From Coprinellus micaceus (lineage: Eukaryota > Basidiomycota > Agaricomycetes > Agaricales > Psathyrellaceae), in contig OX596338.1 in the NCBI GenBank assembly GCA_951394405.1, forward strand, positions 434,001 to 498,000: a DNA stretch of 64,000 nucleotides, in the 5' to 3' direction. Positions within the stretch are counted from its first letter, which is position 1, and each line of letters begins with the position of its first letter. The notes under the pieces are model-generated. The model ran no database searches. It was not told the DNA's origin and was given only the letters and a program-made list of their open reading frames with translations. Made by a program: the position numbers and the translations under genes. Positions 11,628 to 21,388 of this stretch are shown here, one piece after another.

Positions 11628-13088
11628 ATGGCAAACTCGATCCTATCTCAAGAGATTCTTGACAAGATCGTCGATTGGGTTGCCTTCATCCAATCTCGGG
11701 ACACTTCTTTCCGGGCGTTGCGCAATTTGTCGCTTGCCTCTCGGTCCTTCACTCCTAGGTGCCGACACCACACGTTTCGAAGGGTGGACCTTGCGACAGC
11801 GTCCGCCGATTGGACCGTAGTCCAAGCCAGGAAGCTAGAGACCATCTTGCGCCATCCTCAACTCGCTGAATACGTCAGCGTTCTATATTTCAAGGAAAGC
11901 GCGTACCCACACCCGGCGTACACCGACCGTGTCGACTCCCAGTTGACGCAGGCAATACGTAGCTTGAAGAGGGTTCGGGAAGCCCACATAGCACTCCCCA
12001 TCGGCGGATATTATCGTTGGAAGGATATTGAACCTCCCTTCCAAAACATTACACGCACCATACTCGCGAACCAGTTGACGAATCTAGTCATCGACGGCGT
12101 CGAAGGCTTCCCCTTTGAGCTATTAACGTCACTTGCAGACTTGACCAGCCTTCACCTTGGACAAGGAACATTACTCTGGATTGACTCAACTGCAGAGAGA
12201 GCCAAGGTGCCCTGGACCTTGCAGGTTCTCTCGTACGAATCATACTCCAGGAACAGCACCTTATTCGAGTTGTTCCCCACATATCATAATGCGATTTGCG
12301 CGCGCTTACATACATTGGAGTTGAAGATCTCGGATGGCAAAGGCCATTTACCAGCTTGGGATCTCATCCAAAGGATGGGCGCTTCTGCCGAGTCGATGCT
12401 CGAAACCTTGACCCTGGCGTACGGCGTCTCGTCATCTGACGCAATAAGGAAGTTTCAATGCGGTGAGTCCCTGTAACAGATTTCCAATATTCCACTCCTT
12501 TCTCACTGGATTCCAGCGTCTGGATCCTGTGAAGCCCTATTGAGCGATGGGCGTTCACTTCCCCCATTTCCACGACTTCGTCATATCGACATTACCATCG
12601 ACGCGGGGTTCAACATTTTCCGCGAAGTGGGACGGTCTATGCTTGTCCCCACTTGTGCCCCAAGGATATTCTGCGCTATGTTTCGCAAAGCTCACCTTCC
12701 CTCACTCAGCGCCCTGGACCTGACGGTCTCATGGGAGGTGCTTGAAGGCGTATGGGAATCCGTGGACTTGGATCACTGCAGGTTGGTAGACCGCGAGCTA
12801 GGTTGGGGGGAAGTGGACGAGATCCTTTCGAATCAACGTCTGCTGCCGCGCCTTCAATACCTCTCCGTAGTGATTGGGCATGCAGACGTCTCGATGGCAG
12901 AGAGCGGACAAGACGGGGTCCCGTTGTGGGTAAAAGTAGCGCGCTGCATCAAGTCTCAGACTATCGACGCGCTGAGGAAAACGGTTAGACGAGGCTTGCG
13001 AGAGTTTGTGGTGGACGATCCTGATGACGAAGACTGGTTATCGGAAGAAGAGGAGGATTCAGACTTCGATGGCGACGGCAATGAGTAG
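11628..13088 (+). CDS. F-box protein, two-exon family (copy 1)
   Basis: Exons 11628-12462 and 12517-13088 give 468 aa. The N-terminus (ILSQEILDKIVDWVAF then LRNLSLASRSFTPRCRHHTFRRV) is an F-box, the Skp1-binding module of SCF ubiquitin ligases. The remainder has loosely repeated leucine-rich strands typical of Agaricomycete F-box proteins and ends in an acidic tail (SEEEEDSDFDGDGNE). The intron is phase 1, the arrangement shared by its paralogues in this window. An in-frame upstream ATG at 11607 would add seven residues; the inner ATG was preferred because paralogues start a few residues before the PQEIL-type motif. This copy is the most diverged of the family, and its substrate is unknown. 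Confidence 0.85.
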
Positions 13089-13428
13089 AGGGAGTACTGT
13101 AGACAAGATTGCCGACTATGTCTCTGGTGACGCGTTTGGTGCGTTGTAGTATTTCATCCCCCCTCGATAGTCGCTAAGGTTCATAGATTTAAGCTGGCGT
13201 GTTGTCTTGATCATGCCACCGCGTTGTTTGTCGGTGTTGTGATCAGGCGCCTAATTAATGGGACGCGTCCCAGACGGATTCGCGTCTGCCTTCCGCTCAT
13301 TTCGCTCCACTTGTCGGCCAATTATATATGAGGCATATATTATGAATGCATATCCTAAAGTATATTTTGTCGCCAGGTCATGAGCGGTTGTTCCAGGGTT
13401 GCATGACAGAACTTTCACCGGTCACACA
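13089..13428. other. Convergent intergenic region
   Basis: 340 bp between the 3' ends of two convergent F-box genes. AT-rich around 13320-13370. Contains AGGCGCCTAATTAATG near 13246, related to the motif upstream of several F-box genes. No gene seen. Confidence 0.5.
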
Positions 13429-14844
13429 TCACCACGGTCCCTCACTAACTTTAATCACCAGCTCCGGCACCCCCCTCGCTGTCCTGGGAAGTGCGGCTAG
13501 CATCTGAGTCTTCAGTAGTATCCTCGCCTCCTCCATCAACTCGCCTCCAGTGTCTCCGTAAAGTGCCGGGTCGTTCAGCCGGTACTGCGTTCCCAGCCGG
13601 ATCGCGCGGATCCTGGGGAACTTCGTGTCGTCTGAGAGCACCTGGTCGAGGAGTTCCCACTGCCCATCTTGAGAGTCGAGCATGGGCTGCTCGTTGAGGA
13701 ATTGAGACGAGATGGAAGGGCCGACGGTTGGATGCCACCGCATTAAAACTTGGAGCGTCTCGAGCGATGGCAGGGAATTGCGATAGAAGAGTTGGCCAAG
13801 GGAGCAAGGTAGGGGTAGTGGGAGAGGGGTTGTGGATCGCTGCTCCGAGGTTCTTTCTCCGGCGAGGAAACTGAGTGATACCGACGTGAGGTGCGGGAAG
13901 GTCGGAAGGCTCTTCCCAGTGTTGATCATGTCCTGACATGCGAGATGCACTGCGAGCACCACAAAGGGTTAGATAACACAGAGACAATGTACACGAAACA
14001 TACCAAAGTGATCAGCGCTTCCCCGATATGACGACTTGCCATACACGATTCGAAGGGTTTTCAAGCTCACTGGACGGCAGTCATCTGACAGAACTGTCGA
14101 CCACGCGTCCTTGTGCATCTCGATGGAAGTGAGGGAGAGATCCAGAGTGACTAGGCCCGCGTAAAACGCAGGCAGCTGCGGGCTGAAAAGTGTACCCAAG
14201 GAGGTAGCGCCAGACGACCGATGGGTATATGATTCCAGCCGGAGTTCCTGACCCTGGAGGTTCAAGGAGCCGCTAGAGACGGATCCCCCGAGGAGAACGG
14301 TAATATTCCGCAGAGATGAAAGCGAGAGCGTCGAGATGAGCGGGATATTCATAACGTTTGATACGATGAGTTCGGTTACTGGGTTTGTAGAGGCGAGGTG
14401 CCGAATAGCATCTTGACACCCTGGCGACACGTCGTCCCAGTCCACCACACGGGACGAGTGCAATTGAACCTTTGTCACATTGACCATGCACTCTGAGAGG
14501 CTGGCGAGCGATTGGTACAATTCTCCATTATGCTTGCGACGAGGAAAAGCAAAGGCTGCGGACACCTCAACGTGCCGGATATATTGAATCAGTCGCGGGT
14601 GAGCTTCAAAATTGGCCCTCTTCCGATAGGTTGGAGTTGTTCGAGGAAGGCCGAAGGATGTCTGACCTTCGTGGCGAAATTTGACCTTTTCGTAGATTCG
14701 CGAGTAGGAAGCATGGACGAAGCAGCGTGCTGCGAGAGCGAGATTGAGGTGAGAAGGAAAGGGTTGGAATAGGGACTCGGGCTCTGCGTCGGTGTCGACG
14801 TGGCGAACAATCTCATCCAAAATTTCTTGAGGAAAGGATGACAT
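13429..14844 (-). CDS. F-box protein, two-exon family (copy 2)
   Basis: Exons 14844-14004 and 13949-13429 (intron GT-AG, phase 1, 54 nt) give 453 aa. The F-box starts MSSFPQEILDEIVRHVD and continues LNLALAARCFVHASYSRIYEKV. Leucine-rich strands follow (LQGQELRLESY, GLVTLDLSLTSIEM, LKTLRIVYGK), and exon 2 begins VHLACQDMINTGKSLPTFPHLTS. This positional structure matches the other family members. The ATG chosen is the one just before the F-box; an in-frame ATG lies upstream at 14901. A conserved TTTAGGCGCCCA block lies about 105 bp upstream. Confidence 0.88.
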
Positions 14845-15500
14845 GGCGGTGGTTTGGTGAGAACATGAATGATGCTCAGGGTTCGGTCTCGCCCTCATCA
14901 TTCATGCCTTTCGGAGTTTTGATCCTCCGCTTGAAAGTCAGTCTAGCCGAATTTAGGCGCCCAAGCCTCGCTGTCACAGATAACCGTCAAACCGCATGTT
15001 GACAGGATGATGGCTGCCGCGCGGCCGCTGGGCAGATCAAAGTCCGACCACTCTGCAGGGCTCTGCAAGGTCGACTTATTGGCCGTCTTCTCCATCTCCC
15101 TCCAACGTCGACAGTTTCAACGGCTGCCCCATCCACCAGGCAGTGACCGGACGTGGAGTGATTCCAACTCCACTGTGGGAATTCTTCAAATTCATAGCAC
15201 CCGTGAGCCTACAACATAGGACATAGTAGTTGGTGTAATAATCCAGGAATACTAATGCAACGGTAAGGGTGAGCAGGGCCAATAGGGGGGTTACAAGTGC
15301 ACCTGTCACGACGGTGGTAGGAGAAAGGGTATCTACGCTAAGTAGCCCGGGAATATATGTAAAATGATGTTACAGGGAGGAAGGAATAGATCTGGTTTGG
15401 AGTCCAGCAATCACACTAGAGACAGATATACAAACATATGAGGATCCGAGAGAGACAGCGAGAGACCATAGAGACGAAAGAAGAGCAAAAGGGGGAAGGA
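14845..15500. other. Intergenic with conserved promoter-like block
   Basis: About 650 bp that holds the F-box copy 2 upstream region and the 3' flank of the coiled-coil gene. The block at 14929-14977 is closely repeated at 16510-16557. Otherwise no coding signal. Confidence 0.6.
14929..14977 (+). repeat. Promoter-linked 48-bp repeat, copy A
   Basis: Matches 16510-16557 at most positions, with the shared core CCGAATTTAGGCGCCCA followed by CTCG-TGTCA. Both copies lie about 100-160 bp upstream of an F-box start, on opposite strands relative to the gene they precede. Likely a duplicated upstream segment. Confidence 0.75.
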
Positions 15501-16084
15501 TCATAGGCAAGCGAATTTCGATTTGCGCCGTTGAAGTTCTTCCATTCGCATATCGAGTTGCTGCCGTGCCCTGTCCTTCGCCTTCCGCTCTTCCTCTAAC
15601 CGCTGTTCAAGGGACTGCTTCTCCTCGACTACCGATCTCCTGACGGTGACTACCTCACGCTGCGCTTCGTTGAGCTCACCTCGCATGAGATCCATCTTGG
15701 TGTTCAGCGTGTCGCGCTCACGGGCAAGTTCTGTGACCTGCATTCGCGCTTCACGGACTGGGACCATTGTGAGGGAAATGCTCAAGTAAACCGATGGTCA
15801 AACTTACGATTCTTTTCGGCATCGTGTAGAGAAGACTCGAGCTTGTTGACCAAGTCCATGTGCTCGGTCTCGCAATGCGTCAACCGCTTGCTGAGGGCCT
15901 TGATCATGGCCTCTTGCTCATCGATCGTCTTGGCTTGTTCCTCAATCTTCGCGCCGACCTTGGGCTCAACAGGGGCGAAATCATTGGGCGTCGTCGCCAT
16001 GCTTCCAGCAACGGAGGTGACAGGGGACTCGGGCTGGGAATCGCGATTGGGGACACTGAACATGGATGTGACGTGTGATGGCAT
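15501..16084 (-). CDS. Coiled-coil protein resembling a kinesin tail
   Basis: Exons 16084-15808 and 15757-15501 give 177 aa. After a Ser/Pro-rich leader (SQPESPVTSVAGS) almost the whole protein is a predicted coiled coil (KIEEQAKTIDEQEAMIKAL, then VVEEKQSLEQRLEEERKAKD), ending MEELQRRKSKFACL. I recall that closing signature from the C-terminal end of fungal chromokinesin/KIF21-type kinesins, but there is no motor domain here. It may be a detached tail fragment or an independent coiled-coil gene; the kinesin link is memory-based and unverified. Two F-box loci flank it. The intron has a good GTAAGT donor. Confidence 0.6.
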
Positions 16085-16668
16085 GCTCGTATTCGAATTT
16101 GAACTCTGCTATGTGAATTTCCCCTGCCAAGCCAGTGCCGTTTTGAGAACCTTACATAATCCATTTAGGGAAATAATTTATTTTTAGAAAGTACGATCGC
16201 GACTTGGGGCTGTTAATAGCCGCCCAGGGGCTATCACGACGAGGACTACCCACCCAGGTCGTTCAGACTTGGTTCAGACCCCTTTCCACTATCGCTCCCT
16301 TCCTGCCTCTCCTCTCTCCCGAGATGCTACCGTGATTTGCACGCTCCATGCAACCCCGGCCAGAACGAATTCAACGATGCTCGTCCGATGCCCGAAAAGA
16401 ATGCACGTGAGAAGGCCGGAGGCCCACGCGTCGAAGACGCCAAAAATGTGGGGGTCTGGAGGGTACAACCCCTCAGCTGGCCGAAAGCCACAGTGTCGGG
16501 ATTCACGCTGCTTGAAAGGCAGTCTGGCCGAATTTAGGCGCCCAGGCCTCGTTGTCAAAACCTCAAAATTGAACTCCGCTGATGTGAACTTCCTCTGCGG
16601 ACTGCCAAGCATTGGGCACGGGTGCTTTTCCATCTTCTCTACCACCACCACCACCACCATCGCCGTCT
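16085..16668. other. Intergenic with two internally duplicated segments
   Basis: Contains 16104-16142 resembling 16571-16616 (GAACTCTGCTATGTGAATTT against GAACTCCGCTGATGTGAACT, then CTGCCAAGC), and the copy-B block at 16510-16557. This suggests that the upstream region of an F-box gene was duplicated here. A CAC-repeat tract precedes the pseudogene start. Confidence 0.6.
16510..16557 (+). repeat. Promoter-linked 48-bp repeat, copy B
   Basis: Second copy of the block at 14929-14977, about 110-160 bp upstream of the F-box pseudogene start at 16669. It contains TTTAGGCGCCCAGGCCTCGT. Confidence 0.75.
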
Positions 16669-17976
16669 ATGGCCATCACAGAGCTTCCTCCAAGAAGTCC
16701 TAGACCACATCGCGGATCTCCTGGGGCACCAGAAACAGCAGGACACATTCAAGAGTTTGGGAAACCTGGCATTGGCAGGGCAACGCTTCCTCGCTCGATG
16801 CTATGCACGACTATATGAGGAGGCCAAGTCCAAGTATCCGACAGCAGGGGGTGTCAGGAAACGAAGATCCCTACATGAGCACCCGGAGCTTTGCAAACTC
16901 GTTCGCTTTTGCTCCTTTTCTTGGACGATGGACGATCCATCACGGTTCTCGGCTCACCAGAACTCCGAGCTGAAGGAGTCGCCTTGGGGTGTTTTTTTTT
17001 CTCACGTCGTATATGGCTGGAAACCTGGATGGCGTTCGGAAGGTCAATTTCTGCGCTTCACCAGCCATCCTTTTCTCGTGGGCGAAGTTGGGGCCCTTGA
17101 AATGACACAACAATCGATCTCTCAGTTCGTTACTGCAAGCCCAACTGCCGAGGTCAGCCTCAAACACATCGCGGATTTCCCTATTCAGCTTCCCTTCGTG
17201 TCTTCGCAACACAAGCGCCACGCTTACCGTCACTGTTGAATACCCTCCGTCGGCTCTCGCAAACCCAACCAAGATGTCATTATCGAAACAATTGCACGGC
17301 ATGCAGCTATCTGGGCTATGTTGTCCGGGCCTTCTCACCCCGGCCTCCCCGCCCTGAGAGATCTGAAATTGTCGTACTCCACAGCGGTTGGCGTGTCCGA
17401 GCTATGTGCGTTTTTTACTGAGCCTTGCGGCGTTCAAACGTGCTGACTCCCCCCAGTGCTCGATGAAATAACGGAGATTGGCAAGGCTTTACACCCATGC
17501 CGAAACTAGGGTCACTCATGATTCGCCTCCGCGATGATATCACCTATTGGGATCTCCAAGGGTTCACTCTCGCTGTACCTCCCACCCTTCCTCGACTCCT
17601 CGTCAAGATAATGGGCGAGAATATCCAGCCTTCCCTAGTCACGTTGGGCTTTGAGCTGGACTGGATGGTGAGCGCATTTGACGGGACTGTGACGCCGGAA
17701 CACCAATTAGTCGATCCTGCATAAGGACGGTCGCCTCTAGACGGTGTCCTCTCAAGCACGACCCTTTTCCCTCTACTTCTTTCCATCAGCGTTCGGGCAT
17801 CTTACCAGATTTTCACTGCTGAGGAACCCGACCGACCAATACGTGAGGCGATACAAAGTCGACTTCCAGTCGAAATTCGGGGAGGCCTCCGACAGACCGA
17901 TGCCCGTGCCGAGGAGAGGAAGCTAAGCGTTGTGTTCGTGCACAAGTCGCCATTTTTGCACGTATATCCTCAATGA
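16669..17976 (+). pseudogene. F-box pseudogene (two-exon family)
   Basis: The ATG at 16669 begins MAITELP, but an extra C just after it throws QEVLDHIADLLG out of frame. The F-box body (LGNLALAGQRFLARCYARLYEEA) is readable in the next frame. Further frame changes occur near 17215 and 17350. The intron boundary of the family is still visible near 17455 (CCCCCAG), and exon-2 relics such as LVTLGFELDW are followed by a stop near 17722. The relic frame ends at TGA 17974-17976. Several independent breaks make a sequencing error unlikely. A frame with a poly-His start overlaps it but is not a real gene. Confidence 0.8.
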
Positions 17977-18923
17977 TACAAGCAGGAGCTTGTCCTCCGG
18001 AACTTGATCGCCATCGTCAACCCATCCGTCTCAGGACCCCCGAAAACTGGGGGAGAGCCCAGATCCTGGACCGGACACAAAAGCGGCCGTAGGCCGCGCG
18101 ACTTAGGTCCTGACCGGACAAAAATTGGCCATTTTGGTGGTGGACCTAGGTGCCAGACCGGACATCTGAGGGAGAGTTGGTGGGCGCCGGAGGAAAAAAA
18201 ATGGGGGAATTGAGAGAAAAATCGAATATTTTGGCGGACCGGACAGAAATCTGGGTGCTTTCGCCCTGGAGTTAGGTGTGGACCGGACACCAACCCCCCA
18301 TTCTGGACCGGACACCACTTTGGCGTCAGGATCAGAGTTCCTCCCCAGTTTTCGGGGGTCCTTCCGTCTCCCTGTCGGCCCCAGTCGATTTCGTGTTTCG
18401 AAGCTTTTCGAAGCTAGCCTTGATCGGGTCCATCTGGCTGCGCCTTGGGCCTTTACCTCACCCAGTCCCGCATCTCTCCTTCGGAAGACACCATGAGAAT
18501 ACGTTGAGCTAGAATATGATTCTGTCGTGTTGGATCGCGTTGGGAAGCGCTCGCGCTCTCGGTGACGCATGTGGGACCCGGAATCTAAAGCTTACGCCAC
18601 GCGCTCAATTCGGTTCCATGCCTACCTCCGGGTAAAACGATCGAGCGTCATCGCAGCGGAGTTGATAAAGGCTTCGACCCAAACTCAACCTCATCGCTGC
18701 CCCTCCCCCCAACACACCTCAATCCGTTCAGTTCCCCAAACTATTCAGTCCTCCTGACCAGGAGTGGGCGCCTCATTACCCCATAACAAGATCCCTATCA
18801 CCGCCCCGGAAACTGCGACACCCGGTTGTGACAGTGCTGCGCGCTTTGACCGTCCGAGACATATAGAAGACCGCAGAACGCCACCTCACAGCTCAGACAC
18901 CCTTCAATACCCCACATCTTACC
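17977..18923. other. Intergenic containing a hAT-type MITE
   Basis: Apart from the element at 18033-18362 (separate entry) I see the upstream region of the acyl-CoA synthetase and a short palindrome TTCGAAGCTTTTCGAAGC near 18398. No gene. Confidence 0.6.
18033..18362. mobile_element. Non-autonomous hAT-like MITE, 330 bp
   Basis: The ends are perfect 20-bp inverted repeats (AGGACCCCCGAAAACTGGGG and its complement). They are flanked by the identical 8-bp direct repeats TCCGTCTC at 18025-18032 and 18363-18370. An 8-bp duplication is characteristic of the hAT superfamily. Inside are six same-strand copies of GACCGGACA (18069, 18112, 18156, 18237, 18281, 18306), which resemble subterminal transposase-binding repeats. 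No coding capacity, so it must depend on a transposase encoded elsewhere. Confidence 0.88.
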
Positions 18924-21192
18924 ATGAAGCCCACAGCAAAGCTCTCCCTGCGCGGCGACTACTTCGGCGCAGGCTCTGTTGAAGTCGCCCCTCCTCCTCC
19001 CGGCGCCAAAGAAGGCGGGATCCGACGACTGGCTGTGACCGCCGACGCGCTTCTCACTCAACCCTCCGACGATGTTGTCACCATCCCCGACGTCCTCGAC
19101 CACGCCGTGGCCCACTTTCCTCAGAACAACGCAGTGGGTTGGCGCGAGATCGTGAGGATTGTCGAAGAGAAGAAGGTCATCAAGAAGGTTGTGAATGGGG
19201 TTGAGACGGAGGAGACGAAGACTTGGAAGTACTTCGAGCTCAGTGACCCCAAGTTCCTGACATTCCCCGAATACCGAGCCGCAGTAAAGGAGGTGGCCAG
19301 AGCGCTAGTGTCTTTGGGTATCAAGAAGGATGATGATGTCATCAACGTCTACGCTCAGACTAGGTGCGTAGTCTTCTAGCCTCGTTGCATTCCAGCTAAC
19401 GCAAAGTTCCAAGTCCCAACTGGCAGCTCATCGCACAAGCCTGTGCGCTTATTTCCACGCCCATCGCAACTTCATACGAGACCCTCGGGGAGGAAGGCCT
19501 CACACACTCGCTCAACGAACCAGAGTGCCCCGCGGTCTTCACCAACGCCGAGCTCCTCCCTATGCTCCTGAAAGTGCTCCCCAATACGCCCGCCATCAAG
19601 TTCGTTTTCTACGACGGGGAACCAAAATCATCGGTTCTTGAGCAGATCGCCGCGGTCCCACGCGAAGGCGGCGCTAAAATCGCGCTGTACCACATCGACG
19701 CCATTCGTAAGATTGGAACTGAAGTGGACGATAGCGTCCTAGCCCAACGCCGCCCCTCCCCTGATACCAATGCCTGCATCATGTACACTAGCGGAAGCAC
19801 AGGCAAACCCAAGGGGGTACTGATCACTCACGGAAACCTCATCGCGTCGCTCGCCTCTGTCCATTTCCTCTATGGCCACCACCTTCCCTCAGATACCGTC
19901 TATCTTGCCTACCTCCCCCTTGCTCACGTCTTCGAGTACATCGTCGAGCTCGTTGCAATCTACATCGGCGCCACCTCCGCCTATGCGCGCCCCAAGACCC
20001 TCACCGACCAGTCCGTCCGCAACTGCAAGGGCGACCTAACAGTGTACCAGCCTACTGTCATGCTCGGTGTCCCTGCTGTGTGGGAGCAGATCCGCAAGGG
20101 TATCACCGGCAAGCTGGAGGATATGGGCTGGGTAGCGAAGACTGCTGTCGAGACGGCGATGGCCACCAAGAAGTTGGGGCTGCCGGTGTTGAGCTGGTTG
20201 ATGGATAGATACGTCCTCAGCGGGGTGCGGAAGCCAACTGGAGGAAGTCTTCGGTGGGCGATTAACGGTGGTGCCGCGATCAGCAAGGATACGCAGGAGT
20301 ATCTGAGTGTTGCCGTTGTGCCTTTGATGCAAGGCGAGTACCAGGCGACTATTATTAACCAGGGCGCGTGCTAACGACAGCGAACTCAGGCTATGGTATG
20401 ACCGAATCGTGTGGCATGTGCGCTATCCTTCCTCCTGAGCTCCATCAGTACAACAGCGTCGGCCTCCCTGTGCCGTCGGTAGAAGTCAAGTTGCTCGACT
20501 GTCTCGACATGGGGTACACTTCCGCGAACGACCCTCCTCAGGGAGAGATTTGTGTTCGCGGACCTCCTGTGACTAAGGGTTACTACAAGCGACCTGACCT
20601 CAACGAGGATCCGACGATCTTTGCTGGAGACGGCTGGTTCAGGACCGGAGATGTTGGCCAGTGGAATGAAGATGGTACTCTGAGCGTCATTGATAGGTTG
20701 AAGAACTTGATCAAGCTGCAGAGCGGGGAGGTAAGCCCAATACGAGATTCTCGAGATGGAACTGGATCTAACCTGTACTGCTATTAGTACATCGCCCTCG
20801 AGAAGCTTGAGAGTATCTACAAATCCAGCAACCTCGTCGCCAACGTCTGCGTGTACGCCTCCCAAGATGCCACACAACCCATCGCCATCATCGTCCCACA
20901 GGAAGCCAACCTCCGCGCAGCGGTCACAGCCAACCCATCCACTGCCTCCCTCTCTACAGCCCCGCTCCCCGACCTCTGTGCGAGTAAGGAAGTTCAGACG
21001 CTCGTAACGAGCGCGTGCAACGATACTGGAAAGAAGAACAAGTTCAAGGGCGCGGAGTTGTTGAAGGGCGTGGTGTTGACGGCGGAGGAGTGGACCCCTC
21101 AGAATGGGCTGACCACGGCGGCGCAAAAAGTGAATAGGGGAGCGGTTGGGAAGGTGTTCAGGGAGCAGATTGAAGAGTTGTATTCGCGCTGA
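18924..21192 (+). CDS. FAA1: Long-chain acyl-CoA synthetase (FAA1/FAA4 type)
   Basis: Four exons (18924-19363, 19414-20333, 20390-20730, 20788-21192) give 701 aa, the usual length of fungal long-chain fatty acid-CoA ligases. The AMP-binding P-loop YTSGSTGKPKGVLITHGN lies near residue 270, GYGMTESCGM in the adenylate-binding region, and GWFRTGDVGQWNEDGTLSV with KNLIKLQSGEY near the C-terminus. It converts fatty acid, ATP and CoA to acyl-CoA for lipid synthesis or oxidation, usually on ER, lipid droplet or plasma membrane. Intron 2 begins GCGAGT rather than GT and ends CTCAG; only this GC-AG intron joins LMQG to YGMTES. FAA1-versus-FAA4 assignment is not possible here. Confidence 0.93.
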
Positions 21193-21388
21193 GTGTGCCC
21201 TTTTTTTCTTCGTTTTGCTGTCGAGCTTTCACTGCCTCGTTGTTCTCGTTCATTGATCTTTCGGACCCACTGTTATGCTTCATATTCCTTCCACGTTGAT
21301 ATCCGCAGCCACCCTCATGCATCTATACAATGATTTCCAAACAAAAAATGAAGGTAATATAGAGACCCTGGTACACCGAGAAGGCAAA

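Noticed and set aside
16622..17239. 205-codon frame starting MLFHLLYHHHHHH
   Set aside because: The His run comes from a CAC-repeat upstream of the real start at 16669; the frame enters the F-box body only by virtue of a frameshift in a pseudogene.
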